Shown here piece by piece: positions 25,570-34,647 of a stretch of DNA of 64,000 nt. Location of the stretch: the NCBI RefSeq assembly GCF_009758205.1, contig NZ_WRXN01000002.1, forward strand, positions 434,001 through 498,000, given 5' to 3'. This DNA is from Chitinophaga tropicalis. GTDB taxonomy: Bacteria > Bacteroidota > Bacteroidia > Chitinophagales > Chitinophagaceae. How positions within the stretch are numbered: the stretch's first letter is position 1; each line of letters begins with the position of its first letter. A program made the translations under genes and the position numbers. The notes under the pieces were generated by a model, which was given only the letters and a program-made list of their open reading frames with translations, was not told the DNA's origin and searched no databases.

Positions 25570-28332
25570 TTATCTCAACAGATCTTCAAACAACAATGCT
25601 ACATAGTAAATTCCACCTGCTTTCGGATTACCATAAGAGGTCTGGAAGTAGTGATTAGTGATATTAGAACCACCTACTTTAACAGTTGTCTTTATCCTCG
25701 GCATTTTATAATTCACCTGTGCATCTATAGTGCTATACGCCGGAACTGCACCTCTTACAAAGGAAGAATTCCATACAAAGGAATCCTGCCAGCGCCACAT
25801 CACGTTAAAGCCGATATTCTTATATACGTTCCTGTTAGACAGGCCGATATTGAAACGGTATTTAGGTGTGTTGAAGGAATTATCCAGTCCGTCGCCAGAG
25901 TCTTTGGTGAGGTCGTTATAGGAGAAGTTACCTGATACTGTCCAGGTGTTGATCAGGTAATCCAGCCCTAACGCACCGCCCTGTGCTACTACGTCAGCAG
26001 GGTTGTTGACATAAGTGGCAAAGATATTGGCCCTGCTGAGAGAAGGGTCCTGCGCCAGTGGTTGCGTTGGTTGCAACAACACCAGGTAGGAAAGGAAGTT
26101 TGTATAGGAGCTGTAATAATAGTAAGCATCTATCAGCAGGCGGTTGTTAATCAGGCCTTTATAACCTACTTCATATGCCTTCACGCTTTCCGGGCGAAAC
26201 TTGCCAAAAGTGTGAAGCTGCAACTGGGTAGGATCTCCTGTAGCAGCATACCGTTGTACACTGGCCTGAGTATAGCCTTTGGTGTTATAGAGGTCATACT
26301 TTGTCAGTATCTCAGGCAAGCCACCGATCAGGCGGGTATTAGCCCTGATTGGCAGATCTATGTACTGGTCCTGGTTGGTAGGGTTGCGGTATGCTGTCTG
26401 GAAGGACAGGCGGATGTTATGACGGGGAGCAACAGTGAATACACCGGAGATACGTGGTGTAAAGCGGCCGTCAAAGTTTTCGTTCTTATCATAACGAACG
26501 GAAGCCGTCAGCTTGATCCTGTCTTTCACCAGTTTTTTACCTACCTGCAGATATGCACCATATTCGTCGATAGGAATAGTACCATCGGCGTCATCGAAGA
26601 TAGTACCATCTGAGTTGAGGGAATAACGGCGCCAGGACGCACCTGCCTGTACCTCCAGCACTTTGATATGCTGTGTGAAGTCATAGAAACCTTCGTAGTG
26701 ATACAGGTTGGTTTTATCGTTGAACTTGGCTCCGTTCCTGTTGGTGCCAAAACCGATATACCTGCTGGTGATAGCATCTTTAGCGGTATTGAACGGCGCT
26801 GACCCCGGAGTAAGGCGGTTACGGTCGGCATACGCCCTGGCTATAGCGTGGGCCTGAGCGTCTGTTTTCGCGCCGGGAGCACCAGGGAAAATACCTGCGC
26901 GGGCCTGGTTGTAGACAGTAGCATATTCAGCAAACCATCCGCCGGTAACATTCCCGTTGGCATCCCTCACCACGCTGGGATTGTAGGTCTCATTCAGCAA
27001 TGTGCCCAGGGCTGTAGCATTGTAGGCATCCCCTGAACGTTCCTGTGTAGTATATGCGCGGACAAAGTACTGCTTACCACGAAGCTCTAATTTGTACTGT
27101 CCTACGTTGAACTTACGAAGGGAATAACGGTCAGAGCCTGTGTATACAGTAGTGCCTGTTCCCCAGTTACCCTGAACAATAGCTTCAATATTATCGGTGA
27201 ATTTATAATGGAAAGCAGCACCTGTTTTAATGCTTCTTGTATTATAATCTACCAGGTCTTTTTCCCTGTAACCGGTACGGGAAACGGCCACGCCATTCAG
27301 CAAGCCGGCGGTAGCGCCAAAAGTTGTGGTGATCTCGTCCCCATATACGTTTACGCCATCATAGTTAGGATCTGTAGCATGAGAGAAACCGGCTTTTGTA
27401 CGCAGGTTCAGCCTGTCGAAGTTGGTAGAATCTACAGCCTGCCAATCATCTGCCTGCATGAACCCGAAGTTGAGCTTGAAGGCAAATTTGCCCAGCGCTT
27501 TTGCATAACGGGCGGTAACATCAGGGATGAAGCCCACATTGTTCTGTTGCACTTTACCCAGGTGGTTGATGCCTGCCTGGAGTTTCATGCTGAGCCCCTG
27601 GTATTCAAACGGGCTTTTACTGGTCATGAGCAGGGTACCGTTCATACCGCCTGCGCCATACAGTGCAGAAGATGCGCCCGGCAACAGTTCTACGCTGGCT
27701 ACGTCCAGTTCAGACATTCCCACGATATTTCCCACTGAAAAGTTCAGGCCGGGGGCCTGGTTATCCATACCGTCTACCAGCTGGTTGAAACGGGTGTTCC
27801 CGTTGGTGTTGAAACCGCGGGTAGTGATAGTGCGGAAAGTGAGACTCTGCACACTGGATTCCACACCTTTCAAAGAGGGTAGGGCATCATAGAAACTGGG
27901 AGTTGGCGATTCCCGTATAGCCGTAGTATTTAATTTTTCAATAGATACCGGCGATTCCAGGATACTTTGAGAAACACGGCTGGCGGCAATTACCACTTCT
28001 TCCCCCAGTATGTCTGTAGGTGCCAGCAACACTGTAAGGGGACTGGCACTGGTAATCTGTACGTCCTGGCTGGTAAAACCAACGGAGGAGAACACGATAC
28101 TGAAAGGGAAGGAGCGGCTGGTGTTGAATTTAAAATTGCCGCTGCCATCTGTAATTGTGCCGGCCAGCGTGCCTTTAATGCTAACGCTCACTCCGGCTAA
28201 GGGCTCTCCTGTTGTTTTGTTGGTAACAGTACCTGTGATGGTCTGTTGCTGCCCGTATACTACAGCAGATGTGCTGAACAGTAAGAATAGGGTGCACAAA
28301 CAGGTCAGGATCAGTTGTAAACAGTTCTTCAT
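25570..28332 (-). CDS. TonB-dependent receptor with carboxypeptidase-regulatory-like domain
   Basis: This 920-residue outer-membrane protein has a signal peptide to about residue 28 (ending VYGQ), a CarboxypepD_reg-like Ig domain (QQTITGTVTNKTTGEPLAGVSVSIKGT...) to about 110, a plug (ESPTPSFYDALPSLKGVESSVQSLTFRTITTRGFNTNGNTRFNQLVDGMDNQ...) and a C-terminal beta-barrel with the final aromatic strand. It lacks a SusD partner, so it is not a typical glycan-utilisation SusC; siderophore, metal or peptide uptake are possible. It follows the metal-efflux operon on the same strand, separated by a terminator. Confidence 0.9.
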   Translation of the reverse strand: MKNCLQLILTCLCTLFLLFSTSAVVYGQQQTITGTVTNKTTGEPLAGVSVSIKGTLAGTITDGSGNFKFNTSRSFPFSIVFSSVGFTSQDVQITSASPLTVLLAPTDILGEEVVIAASRVSQSILESPVSIEKLNTTAIRESPTPSFYDALPSLKGVESSVQSLTFRTITTRGFNTNGNTRFNQLVDGMDNQAPGLNFSVGNIVGMSELDVASVELLPGASSALYGAGGMNGTLLMTSKSPFEYQGLSMKLQAGINHLGKVQQNNVGFIPDVTARYAKALGKFAFKLNFGFMQADDWQAVDSTNFDRLNLRTKAGFSHATDPNYDGVNVYGDEITTTFGATAGLLNGVAVSRTGYREKDLVDYNTRSIKTGAAFHYKFTDNIEAIVQGNWGTGTTVYTGSDRYSLRKFNVGQYKLELRGKQYFVRAYTTQERSGDAYNATALGTLLNETYNPSVVRDANGNVTGGWFAEYATVYNQARAGIFPGAPGAKTDAQAHAIARAYADRNRLTPGSAPFNTAKDAITSRYIGFGTNRNGAKFNDKTNLYHYEGFYDFTQHIKVLEVQAGASWRRYSLNSDGTIFDDADGTIPIDEYGAYLQVGKKLVKDRIKLTASVRYDKNENFDGRFTPRISGVFTVAPRHNIRLSFQTAYRNPTNQDQYIDLPIRANTRLIGGLPEILTKYDLYNTKGYTQASVQRYAATGDPTQLQLHTFGKFRPESVKAYEVGYKGLINNRLLIDAYYYYSSYTNFLSYLVLLQPTQPLAQDPSLSRANIFATYVNNPADVVAQGGALGLDYLINTWTVSGNFSYNDLTKDSGDGLDNSFNTPKYRFNIGLSNRNVYKNIGFNVMWRWQDSFVWNSSFVRGAVPAYSTIDAQVNYKMPRIKTTVKVGGSNITNHYFQTSYGNPKAGGIYYVALLFEDLLR

Positions 28333-28385
28333 ACAGTGGTGATTTTGGTGACTTTGGGATCGTGGTAATTTTATAGGGAATGTAA

Positions 28386-28428
28386 GAAAAAAAGTCGATA
28401 GTCTGCCAAAGCAAACTACCGACTTTTT
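28386..28428 (-). terminator. Terminator of the metal-efflux operon
   Basis: On the minus strand AAAAAGTCGGTAGT pairs with ACTATCGACTTTTT (one G-U pair) and runs into a T-rich tail. It separates the efflux operon from the downstream receptor gene. Confidence 0.8.
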
Positions 28429-28456
28429 ATCATGTATGTTACTCGTTGTAGGTAAA

Positions 28457-31400
28457 TCAATCCATTTTCTGGCCCATTCTTCTATAGCCCAGATAGAAAA
28501 ACAGCGGGAATACGAGCAGGGTAAGCACGGTTGCCGTTATAAGGCCCCCGATCACCACTATTGCCAATGGTTTAGAGGTTTCAGAACCAATACCTTTGGA
28601 GAGCGCTGCAGGCAGCAAACCAATCGCCGCCATCAGCGCCGTCATCACTACCGGCCTCACCCTGGTGCGTACACCATCGCGGATAGCCAGCTCCAGCGTT
28701 TGCTTATTGAATTCTCTCTTCTTCACCTTCTGCATATTGTTCTTGAACACCGTTATCAGGATCACCCCGTTCTGTATACAGATACCAAAAAGGGCAATGA
28801 AACCGATACCTGCAGATATACTAAAGTTAGTACCGGATACCAGGAGGGCGGCTATCCCCCCTATGATAGCAAAAGGTACATTAATGAGTACTAACCCTGC
28901 ATCTTTGACATTACCGAACATCACAAACAGGATCAGGAAGATGATCAGCAGGCTGATAGGCACTACCTGGGTCAACCTTTTGGTTGCACGTTGCTGGTTC
29001 TCAAAATCGCCCGCCCAAAGCATTTCATATCCTTTGTCCAGTTTCACCTGCTTATCCACCTTACTTTGCGCTTCAGCAATCACACTCCCCATGTCACGGC
29101 CACGGATAGAGAATTTAACTGCGGTATAACGCCTGTTATCGTCCCTGAAGATGATACTGGGCCCTGTCAGCGTACGGATAGTAGCAATGTTCTTAACCGG
29201 CACCTTGGCTCCCCTCAGGGTAGGCACCATCAGGTTGCTGATAGCCTCTGCGTTATCACGGTATTTCTCTTCATAACGCAGCCTGAGCTGGAACTTGCGT
29301 TCTCCTTCATATATCTGCGTAACGGCCTTACCGCCTATGGCCATTTCGATAGTGGCATTGGCATCGGCAGTAGTTACACCATAAAGGGCCATTTTATTCT
29401 CATCCAGTTCTATACGCATTTCCGGCTGACCGATATTCCTGATCACGCCAAGATCTTCCACACCTTTGATGTTCTTCATGATCTCATATACCTGCTTGGC
29501 CTTATCTTCCGTATAAGCCAGGCTATCACCATAGATCTTCACACAAAGTGATCCTTTCACACCAGATACAGCTTCCTCCACATTATCCATGATAGGCTGG
29601 GAGAAGTTCAGGTTCACGCCCTGGTATACTTCCAGCCGCTTCTGCATCTTGTCTATCAGCTCTTCCTTGGTGAGGCCGCTCTTCCATTGTTTCTTGGGAT
29701 ATATGTCCACATGGAACTCGATATTATAGAAACCGGTAGCGTCTGTACCATCGTTAGGGCGGCCTGTCTGGGACATTACCTGTCTTACTTCAGGGAACTC
29801 AAGGATGATCCGGCGCATCTTATTAGCCAGTACCTTGGATTCATCCAGGGAAACACTGAGCGGGCAGGTAGCGCGGATGTAAATAGCGCCTTCATCCAGT
29901 TCGGGGAGGAACTCACTACCCAGAAATTTAAAGTTGAACAAGCCTATGCCTACCAGTACAGTAGCGAGGATAAGTGTAAGGCGTTTTTTGTGGTAAGTCC
30001 AGGAGAAGAGCTTCATTACTCCGCCTATAATGGCTTCCACAAAAGGATTGTGCCTTTCGCGCACATTCTTGCGCAACAGGAGGCTGCTGAGCAGCGGCAC
30101 AAGCGTCAGCGTGAGTATCAAAGCGCCCAGCAGGGCAAAACCCAGTGTCCACGCCAGGGGAGAGAACATTTTACCTTCCACTTTCTCGAAAGAGAAGATA
30201 GGCAGCAGGGCTGCAATGATGATCAGTTTGGAGAAGAAGATGGCTTTACCCAATTCGCCTCCTGTGGCTTTGATCATACCCAGTTTGGAGAGCTTATTGA
30301 AACGTTCCATACCTACCTGGTGGGCACGATGGTCCAGCAACACGAAGATGCCTTCTACCATCACCACCGCACCATCTATGATGATACCGAAGTCTATCGC
30401 CCCCATCGATAGCAGGTTGGCCGACATTCCCCTCAACGTCAGGCAGATGAATGCAAAAAGCAGGGCCAGCGGAATCACTATTGCCACGATCACAGTAGTA
30501 CGCCAGTCAGCCATGAACAGGAACACTATCACCGTTACAAAGATGATACCTTCCAGCATGTTATGCAGTACTGTGTGGGTAGCGAATTCGATCAGGTCAT
30601 TACGGTTGTAGAAGGTGTTGATCTTCACATCTGACGGTAATACCTTTTCATTCAGGTAAGTGATCCTGTCCTGCACGCGTTTGATCACTTCACTGGGATT
30701 TTCTCCCTTACGCATCACGATGATGCCTTCCACTACGTCATTACGTTTATCACGACCTACCTGTCCCAGGCGGGGCAGGCTGGAAATGCTTACTTCTGCC
30801 AGGTCTTTTACGAGGATAGGCGTACCGTTCACGTTGTCTACAATAATATTACCTATCTCTTCCACATTGTTCAGCAAACCGATACCACGTACTACATAGG
30901 CCTGTGAGTTATCTACGATAACATCGCCACCTACATTGATATTGCTCTTGGATACGGCATTGTATACGTCCAGCGGCGCAATATCATAAGAGGCCAGTTT
31001 CTGCGGATTTACCTTGATCTCGTATGTCTTCACTTCACCACCAAAACTTACCACATCGCCCACACCCGGTACGTTCAACAGGCGGCGTTCTATCACCCAG
31101 TCCTGCAAGGTTTTCAGTTCGGCTACGGTCTTGGTCTTGCTTTCCAGGGTATAGCGGAAGATCTCTCCCGTAGGACCGGTAGGCGGTTGTACGTCAGGTT
31201 CTGCGCCATCGGGTACTTCCACATCGCGCAGCATGTTGTTTACCTGCTGGCGGGCAAAGGCGTCATCCACATTATCGTCAAAGATCACTTTTACAACAGA
31301 AAGGCCGAATACGGTGGTTGAACGTACAGATGTTTTCTTCTGTACAGGATTCATCGCCACTTCAATGGGCACGGTCACAAATTTCTCTACTTCCTCTGCA

Positions 31401-31579
31401 CTTCTGCCGGGCCATTGTGTAATAATGGTGATCTGGGTATTGGTCACATCGGGGAAGGCCTCGATGGGTATATTCCTGAAGGCTATGATTCCCCATACGA
31501 TCAGCACAATAGTGGCAAACCCGATGAAGAGCCTGTTCTTCAGGGAAAAGGCTATAACTGATTTAATGATTTTCTGCAT
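28457..31579 (-). CDS. czcA: Heavy-metal efflux RND pump, CzcA type
   Basis: The protein has 1040 residues with 12 membrane segments and two large periplasmic loops, the normal HME-RND layout. The TM4 motif is DFGIIIDGAVVMVEG (Asp396, Asp402, Glu409), which fits the DFGxxxDGAxxxxE pattern of CzcA-type (Zn/Co/Cd/Ni) pumps, not the DAA pattern of CusA copper/silver pumps; the Asn that normally follows the Glu is Gly here. It is the inner-membrane, proton-driven part of a tripartite exporter with the adaptor and outer-membrane genes directly upstream. Confidence 0.92.
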   Translation of the reverse strand: MQKIIKSVIAFSLKNRLFIGFATIVLIVWGIIAFRNIPIEAFPDVTNTQITIITQWPGRSAEEVEKFVTVPIEVAMNPVQKKTSVRSTTVFGLSVVKVIFDDNVDDAFARQQVNNMLRDVEVPDGAEPDVQPPTGPTGEIFRYTLESKTKTVAELKTLQDWVIERRLLNVPGVGDVVSFGGEVKTYEIKVNPQKLASYDIAPLDVYNAVSKSNINVGGDVIVDNSQAYVVRGIGLLNNVEEIGNIIVDNVNGTPILVKDLAEVSISSLPRLGQVGRDKRNDVVEGIIVMRKGENPSEVIKRVQDRITYLNEKVLPSDVKINTFYNRNDLIEFATHTVLHNMLEGIIFVTVIVFLFMADWRTTVIVAIVIPLALLFAFICLTLRGMSANLLSMGAIDFGIIIDGAVVMVEGIFVLLDHRAHQVGMERFNKLSKLGMIKATGGELGKAIFFSKLIIIAALLPIFSFEKVEGKMFSPLAWTLGFALLGALILTLTLVPLLSSLLLRKNVRERHNPFVEAIIGGVMKLFSWTYHKKRLTLILATVLVGIGLFNFKFLGSEFLPELDEGAIYIRATCPLSVSLDESKVLANKMRRIILEFPEVRQVMSQTGRPNDGTDATGFYNIEFHVDIYPKKQWKSGLTKEELIDKMQKRLEVYQGVNLNFSQPIMDNVEEAVSGVKGSLCVKIYGDSLAYTEDKAKQVYEIMKNIKGVEDLGVIRNIGQPEMRIELDENKMALYGVTTADANATIEMAIGGKAVTQIYEGERKFQLRLRYEEKYRDNAEAISNLMVPTLRGAKVPVKNIATIRTLTGPSIIFRDDNRRYTAVKFSIRGRDMGSVIAEAQSKVDKQVKLDKGYEMLWAGDFENQQRATKRLTQVVPISLLIIFLILFVMFGNVKDAGLVLINVPFAIIGGIAALLVSGTNFSISAGIGFIALFGICIQNGVILITVFKNNMQKVKKREFNKQTLELAIRDGVRTRVRPVVMTALMAAIGLLPAALSKGIGSETSKPLAIVVIGGLITATVLTLLVFPLFFYLGYRRMGQKMD

Positions 31580-31592
31580 GAGATCCCGTTAA

Positions 31593-32672
31593 CTATTTAA
31601 CATTGAGTGCATCGTATAAAAATACCTGAGAGCTGGTCACCACCTGTTCTCCTTCGCTGAGGCCGGTAATAAATGCCCGGTCTTCGATCCTGCGCAATAC
31701 GGTGATGGGTTTTATTTCCAGTCCGTTACTCTTCTTCACGATCACATATTGCTTACTGTTGTCCATCACCATTGCCTTTGCAGGGATGCTGAGGATACTG
31801 TCGCCCGGAGCTGTTCTCACCTTCACGGTAGCAAACATTTCCGGTTTCAGCTCATTGTTCGTATTAGGCATGCTGATACGAACCTTCATGGTACGGTTGG
31901 AGGGATCAAGCACATTATAGACTTTGTCTATTTTACCCAGGTAATCTTTATCGGGATTGGAGAATGTCCTTACTTTCACCTCATCGCCTAAACGGATATT
32001 GGCAATATCTGTTTCGTATACACTGGCGATGATCCATACTGTAGAAAGGTCTGCCACGGTAAAGAGGTTGGTGCTGTTATCCTGTCTTACTTCAGAGTTA
32101 TTGGAGATGTTCTTTTCGATCACATAACCGCTGATAGGCGCTTTCAGCGTATAAACAGCGTTGCTGCCACCGGTGATGGAGGCTACCTGTCTTGCGCGGT
32201 TCAGTTCGGACTGGGCTTTCTTCAGCTCTACCTGGGCAGAGAGGTATTCCTGTTGTGTGGCCAGGTTTCCTTCAAAGAGGGATTTCTGTGTCTCCACGTT
32301 CTTACGGGCCAGCTCTACGTTGGATTCCGCCACAGATACGTCGTTAGCGATACCGGCCACTTCGCCGCTCTGCAGTACGGCCAGTACCTGTCCCTGTTTT
32401 ACATAGTCGCCCAGCTCTACCTGTACGCTTTTGATCTTACCGCTTGCCAGCGCGTATACTTTGGCTTCTTTGCTTTCATCCGGTTCTATCTTACCATTCA
32501 GCTTGATACTTTCTGAAGGTTGTTCAAACACGGCTGGTGCGGTCTCCACATGTTTATAAAGGCTGTCTGTCTCAGACGTGTCGTCTTTCCTTGTTTCTGC
32601 TTTGTCAGTGCCGCAGGCGGACAGAAGGCAACCGAAGGCTACAGGGAGCAGGTATATCACAAAAGGTTTCAT
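31593..32672 (-). CDS. Periplasmic adaptor of the RND metal exporter (CzcB/CusB-like lipoprotein)
   Basis: The protein has 359 residues. The lipoprotein signal is MKPFVIYLLPVAFGCLLSAC with lipobox Cys20. Barrel-sandwich halves (KVYALASGKIKSVQVELGDYVKQGQVLAVLQSGEV and LKAPISGYVIEKNISNNSEVRQD) flank an alpha-hairpin (about 107-160), and beta-barrel and membrane-proximal domains follow (DEVKVRTFSNPDKDYLGKIDKVYNVLDPSNRTMKVRI). It lies 13 bp from the pump gene, so the two are translated together. It bridges the inner-membrane pump and the TolC-family channel. Confidence 0.9.
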   Translation of the reverse strand: MKPFVIYLLPVAFGCLLSACGTDKAETRKDDTSETDSLYKHVETAPAVFEQPSESIKLNGKIEPDESKEAKVYALASGKIKSVQVELGDYVKQGQVLAVLQSGEVAGIANDVSVAESNVELARKNVETQKSLFEGNLATQQEYLSAQVELKKAQSELNRARQVASITGGSNAVYTLKAPISGYVIEKNISNNSEVRQDNSTNLFTVADLSTVWIIASVYETDIANIRLGDEVKVRTFSNPDKDYLGKIDKVYNVLDPSNRTMKVRISMPNTNNELKPEMFATVKVRTAPGDSILSIPAKAMVMDNSKQYVIVKKSNGLEIKPITVLRRIEDRAFITGLSEGEQVVTSSQVFLYDALNVK

Positions 32673-32693
32673 GAGTATTGTCAGTTATGATGA

Positions 32694-33989
32694 TTAGTTA
32701 TTGAACATAGTTTTACCGATGGCAAAATTCAGCGTTTCGATGGCCTGCATCCTGTCGTTCTGCAACTGGTTCAGCTGCAGGACATTTTCTTTATAAGAAT
32801 CGTAGAAGTCTGTTAGTTCCAGCAGGCTGATATTCTTTTTAAGGAAGTTTTCGGTAATGCTGCCCAGCAGTTGTTCTGATTGTTTGCGGAAATCAGGGTC
32901 TACCGATTCCAGCATTTTATCTGTGTTCAGCGCTTTTACATAAGCGGTCTGTACTTCGTTCTCCACTGTAAGAGATTGCTTTTGTACCAGGAGTTTTGAC
33001 TGGTCTACAGAATATTTCGCGGCTTTGATATTACCCTGGTTCCTGTTAAAGAAGGGGAGGTCTATCCCCAGGTTCAGGAAGGTAGCGTTATCCACGAAGC
33101 TGCCTCTTTTATCAAAGCTGGCGCCCAGTGAGAGGTCAGGTACAGCCATTGCTTTCTGCAGGCTGTAGTTCTGTTCTGTATAGCGAAGGCTGTTCTGAGC
33201 CAGCTGGAGGTCCTGACGGTTCAGGTAGGCGCTGTCTACCAGTGTTTGCAGGCTGGTTTGCCGTATGGGCTGTGCAACCAGCGCGCTGTCCGGCATATCA
33301 GGAGCAAACCAGGAATGGTTGTTCTGTAACAGCAGCTGGAGCTCTGATTCGATATCGTTCACCTGGTTGGCCAGGGTAGTTCTTTCTGCTTTAAGGCTGT
33401 ATAAGAGAGAACGGAGGCGGATAGCATCTTTCAATGTAACCAGCCCTTTCTTCTGCAGGTCATTGTAGGTGCCGTCCATTTTTTCCAGTGCAGCTATCTG
33501 TACATCGTAGGCATGCATGGAATTCTGCAGGTAATAGGCCTGGTAGAAATTACTACGGAGTGTAAAACGCAGTGTACGCAGCAGATCAAAGAAGGCATTG
33601 TCTGCCATCTCTGCGTTGGTACGTGCCAGTTTTACTGATTTGTTCCTTTTACCTGCCAGGGAGATCATCTGCTGGATGGCCACTTCATACTGACCGGTCC
33701 TGTTACTGATATCGAAGTACTTTTTCCTGTCAGGGTTGTAAAGGTTCCCGCTGAATGTAAGGTTTGGATTATTGTATAGCCGTGCCTGTATGATCTGGGC
33801 GCGGGCAATGGATACATTGTATTTCTCTGCAAGCAGCTCAAGATTCTTCTCCAGGAACTGCTGTTCTGCCTGTTGCAGGGTGATATGCGTGGTATCCTGG
33901 GCATGTACCCCGGCACAGGCAAGCAACAGTAAGAAGCAGCAGGTAATGGTCCGATAGAAGGCTGCCAGGTTAAAATCCCTGTTTAACAT
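32694..33989 (-). CDS. TolC-family outer-membrane channel (CzcC-like)
   Basis: The protein has 431 residues: a signal peptide (ending GVHAQ), then two OEP repeats of long helices (LQQAEQQFLEKNLELLAEKYNVSIARAQIIQARLYNNPNLTFSG; VDSAYLNRQDLQLAQNSLRYTEQNYSLQKA) and strands. It is the outer-membrane duct of the tripartite exporter. It is the first structural gene of the operon, 21 bp before the adaptor, and 121 bp downstream of a small exported protein gene. Confidence 0.9.
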   Translation of the reverse strand: MLNRDFNLAAFYRTITCCFLLLLACAGVHAQDTTHITLQQAEQQFLEKNLELLAEKYNVSIARAQIIQARLYNNPNLTFSGNLYNPDRKKYFDISNRTGQYEVAIQQMISLAGKRNKSVKLARTNAEMADNAFFDLLRTLRFTLRSNFYQAYYLQNSMHAYDVQIAALEKMDGTYNDLQKKGLVTLKDAIRLRSLLYSLKAERTTLANQVNDIESELQLLLQNNHSWFAPDMPDSALVAQPIRQTSLQTLVDSAYLNRQDLQLAQNSLRYTEQNYSLQKAMAVPDLSLGASFDKRGSFVDNATFLNLGIDLPFFNRNQGNIKAAKYSVDQSKLLVQKQSLTVENEVQTAYVKALNTDKMLESVDPDFRKQSEQLLGSITENFLKKNISLLELTDFYDSYKENVLQLNQLQNDRMQAIETLNFAIGKTMFNN

Positions 33990-34110
33990 TTACGTTCGTT
34001 TAATACTGATTTTTAAATAATATGTAAAAACATCAACAATAAGGCACAAAGAATGTTCATTGTCAACCGTTCAGGCTGCCATTCATGTGCAGAATTGTTA
34101 TAAAATATGC

Positions 34111-34482
34111 TTAGGCTTCTGGTGGCGGCGTGAGTATATCGTACGCCATAGTAAGGGGTTTTTGTACCGGCAACAAGGGGTAGGCTACTGCCAGTTCCCT
34201 GGCTGTAGGCTCTTTACGGGTGATGGTAAACTGTTCCTGCTGATGCAGATAACAGGTAATGCCATAGCTTCCGGTAAAGTAGTGGGCCATATCATCATCC
34301 TCATCTTCTATCACCACGTTGCTGTTACCCAGCAGGACCTGGTCCACAAAGTCAAAAACAGTATTAATATCACCTATCTGTCTTCCGTATGCATCATACA
34401 CGTCTTTCTCATCCGCTACCGGGACGAACATCATTGTATTGATGTGAATAAAGAGTAATATATAGGCAAATATCCTTTTCAT
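34111..34482 (-). CDS. Small exported hypothetical protein at the head of the efflux operon
   Basis: The 123-residue protein has an N-terminal hydrophobic segment (MKRIFAYILLFIHINTMMFVP) and a short periplasmic part with an acidic cluster (VVIEDEDDDMAHYF) and scattered His. I do not recognise a named family. Position and strand make it the first gene of the czc operon; the acidic/His-containing patch could bind divalent metal, which is inference. A minus-strand TATATTTG box at 34496-34503 would start transcription only about 7 nt before the ATG. Confidence 0.7.
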   Translation of the reverse strand: MKRIFAYILLFIHINTMMFVPVADEKDVYDAYGRQIGDINTVFDFVDQVLLGNSNVVIEDEDDDMAHYFTGSYGITCYLHQQEQFTITRKEPTARELAVAYPLLPVQKPLTMAYDILTPPPEA

Positions 34483-34495
34483 GCAATTACGGATA

Positions 34496-34503
34496 CAAAT
34501 ATA
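34496..34503 (-). promoter_or_regulatory. Minus-7 promoter element of the metal-efflux operon
   Basis: The minus strand reads TATATTTG, an exact TAnnTTTG match 14 bp from the start codon of the small exported protein. It implies an almost leaderless transcript. Confidence 0.55.
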
Positions 34504-34597
34504 GAATCAGAGGAATGGATATTCTTATGGCTTAAGGAACTTTAAGGCCTTTTTAATCGGATTTTAACCTTGTTAAAATGGGGTTATATTCAATGCA

Positions 34598-34620
34598 AAA
34601 GCCGGCCAGTGGCCGGCTTT
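34598..34620 (-). terminator. Terminator of metX
   Basis: A perfect 10-bp stem (AAAGCCGGCC/GGCCGGCTTT) with a 3-nt loop and TTTT on the minus strand, 28 bp past the metX stop. Confidence 0.8.
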
Positions 34621-34647
34621 CAGCTATGATAACGTAGGTCAGGTGTT

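Noticed and set aside
28436..28894. A 152-codon plus-strand frame at the 3' end of the pump gene
   Set aside because: Antisense to the conserved C-terminus of the CzcA-type pump; Lys/His/Gln-rich composition typical of a shadow.
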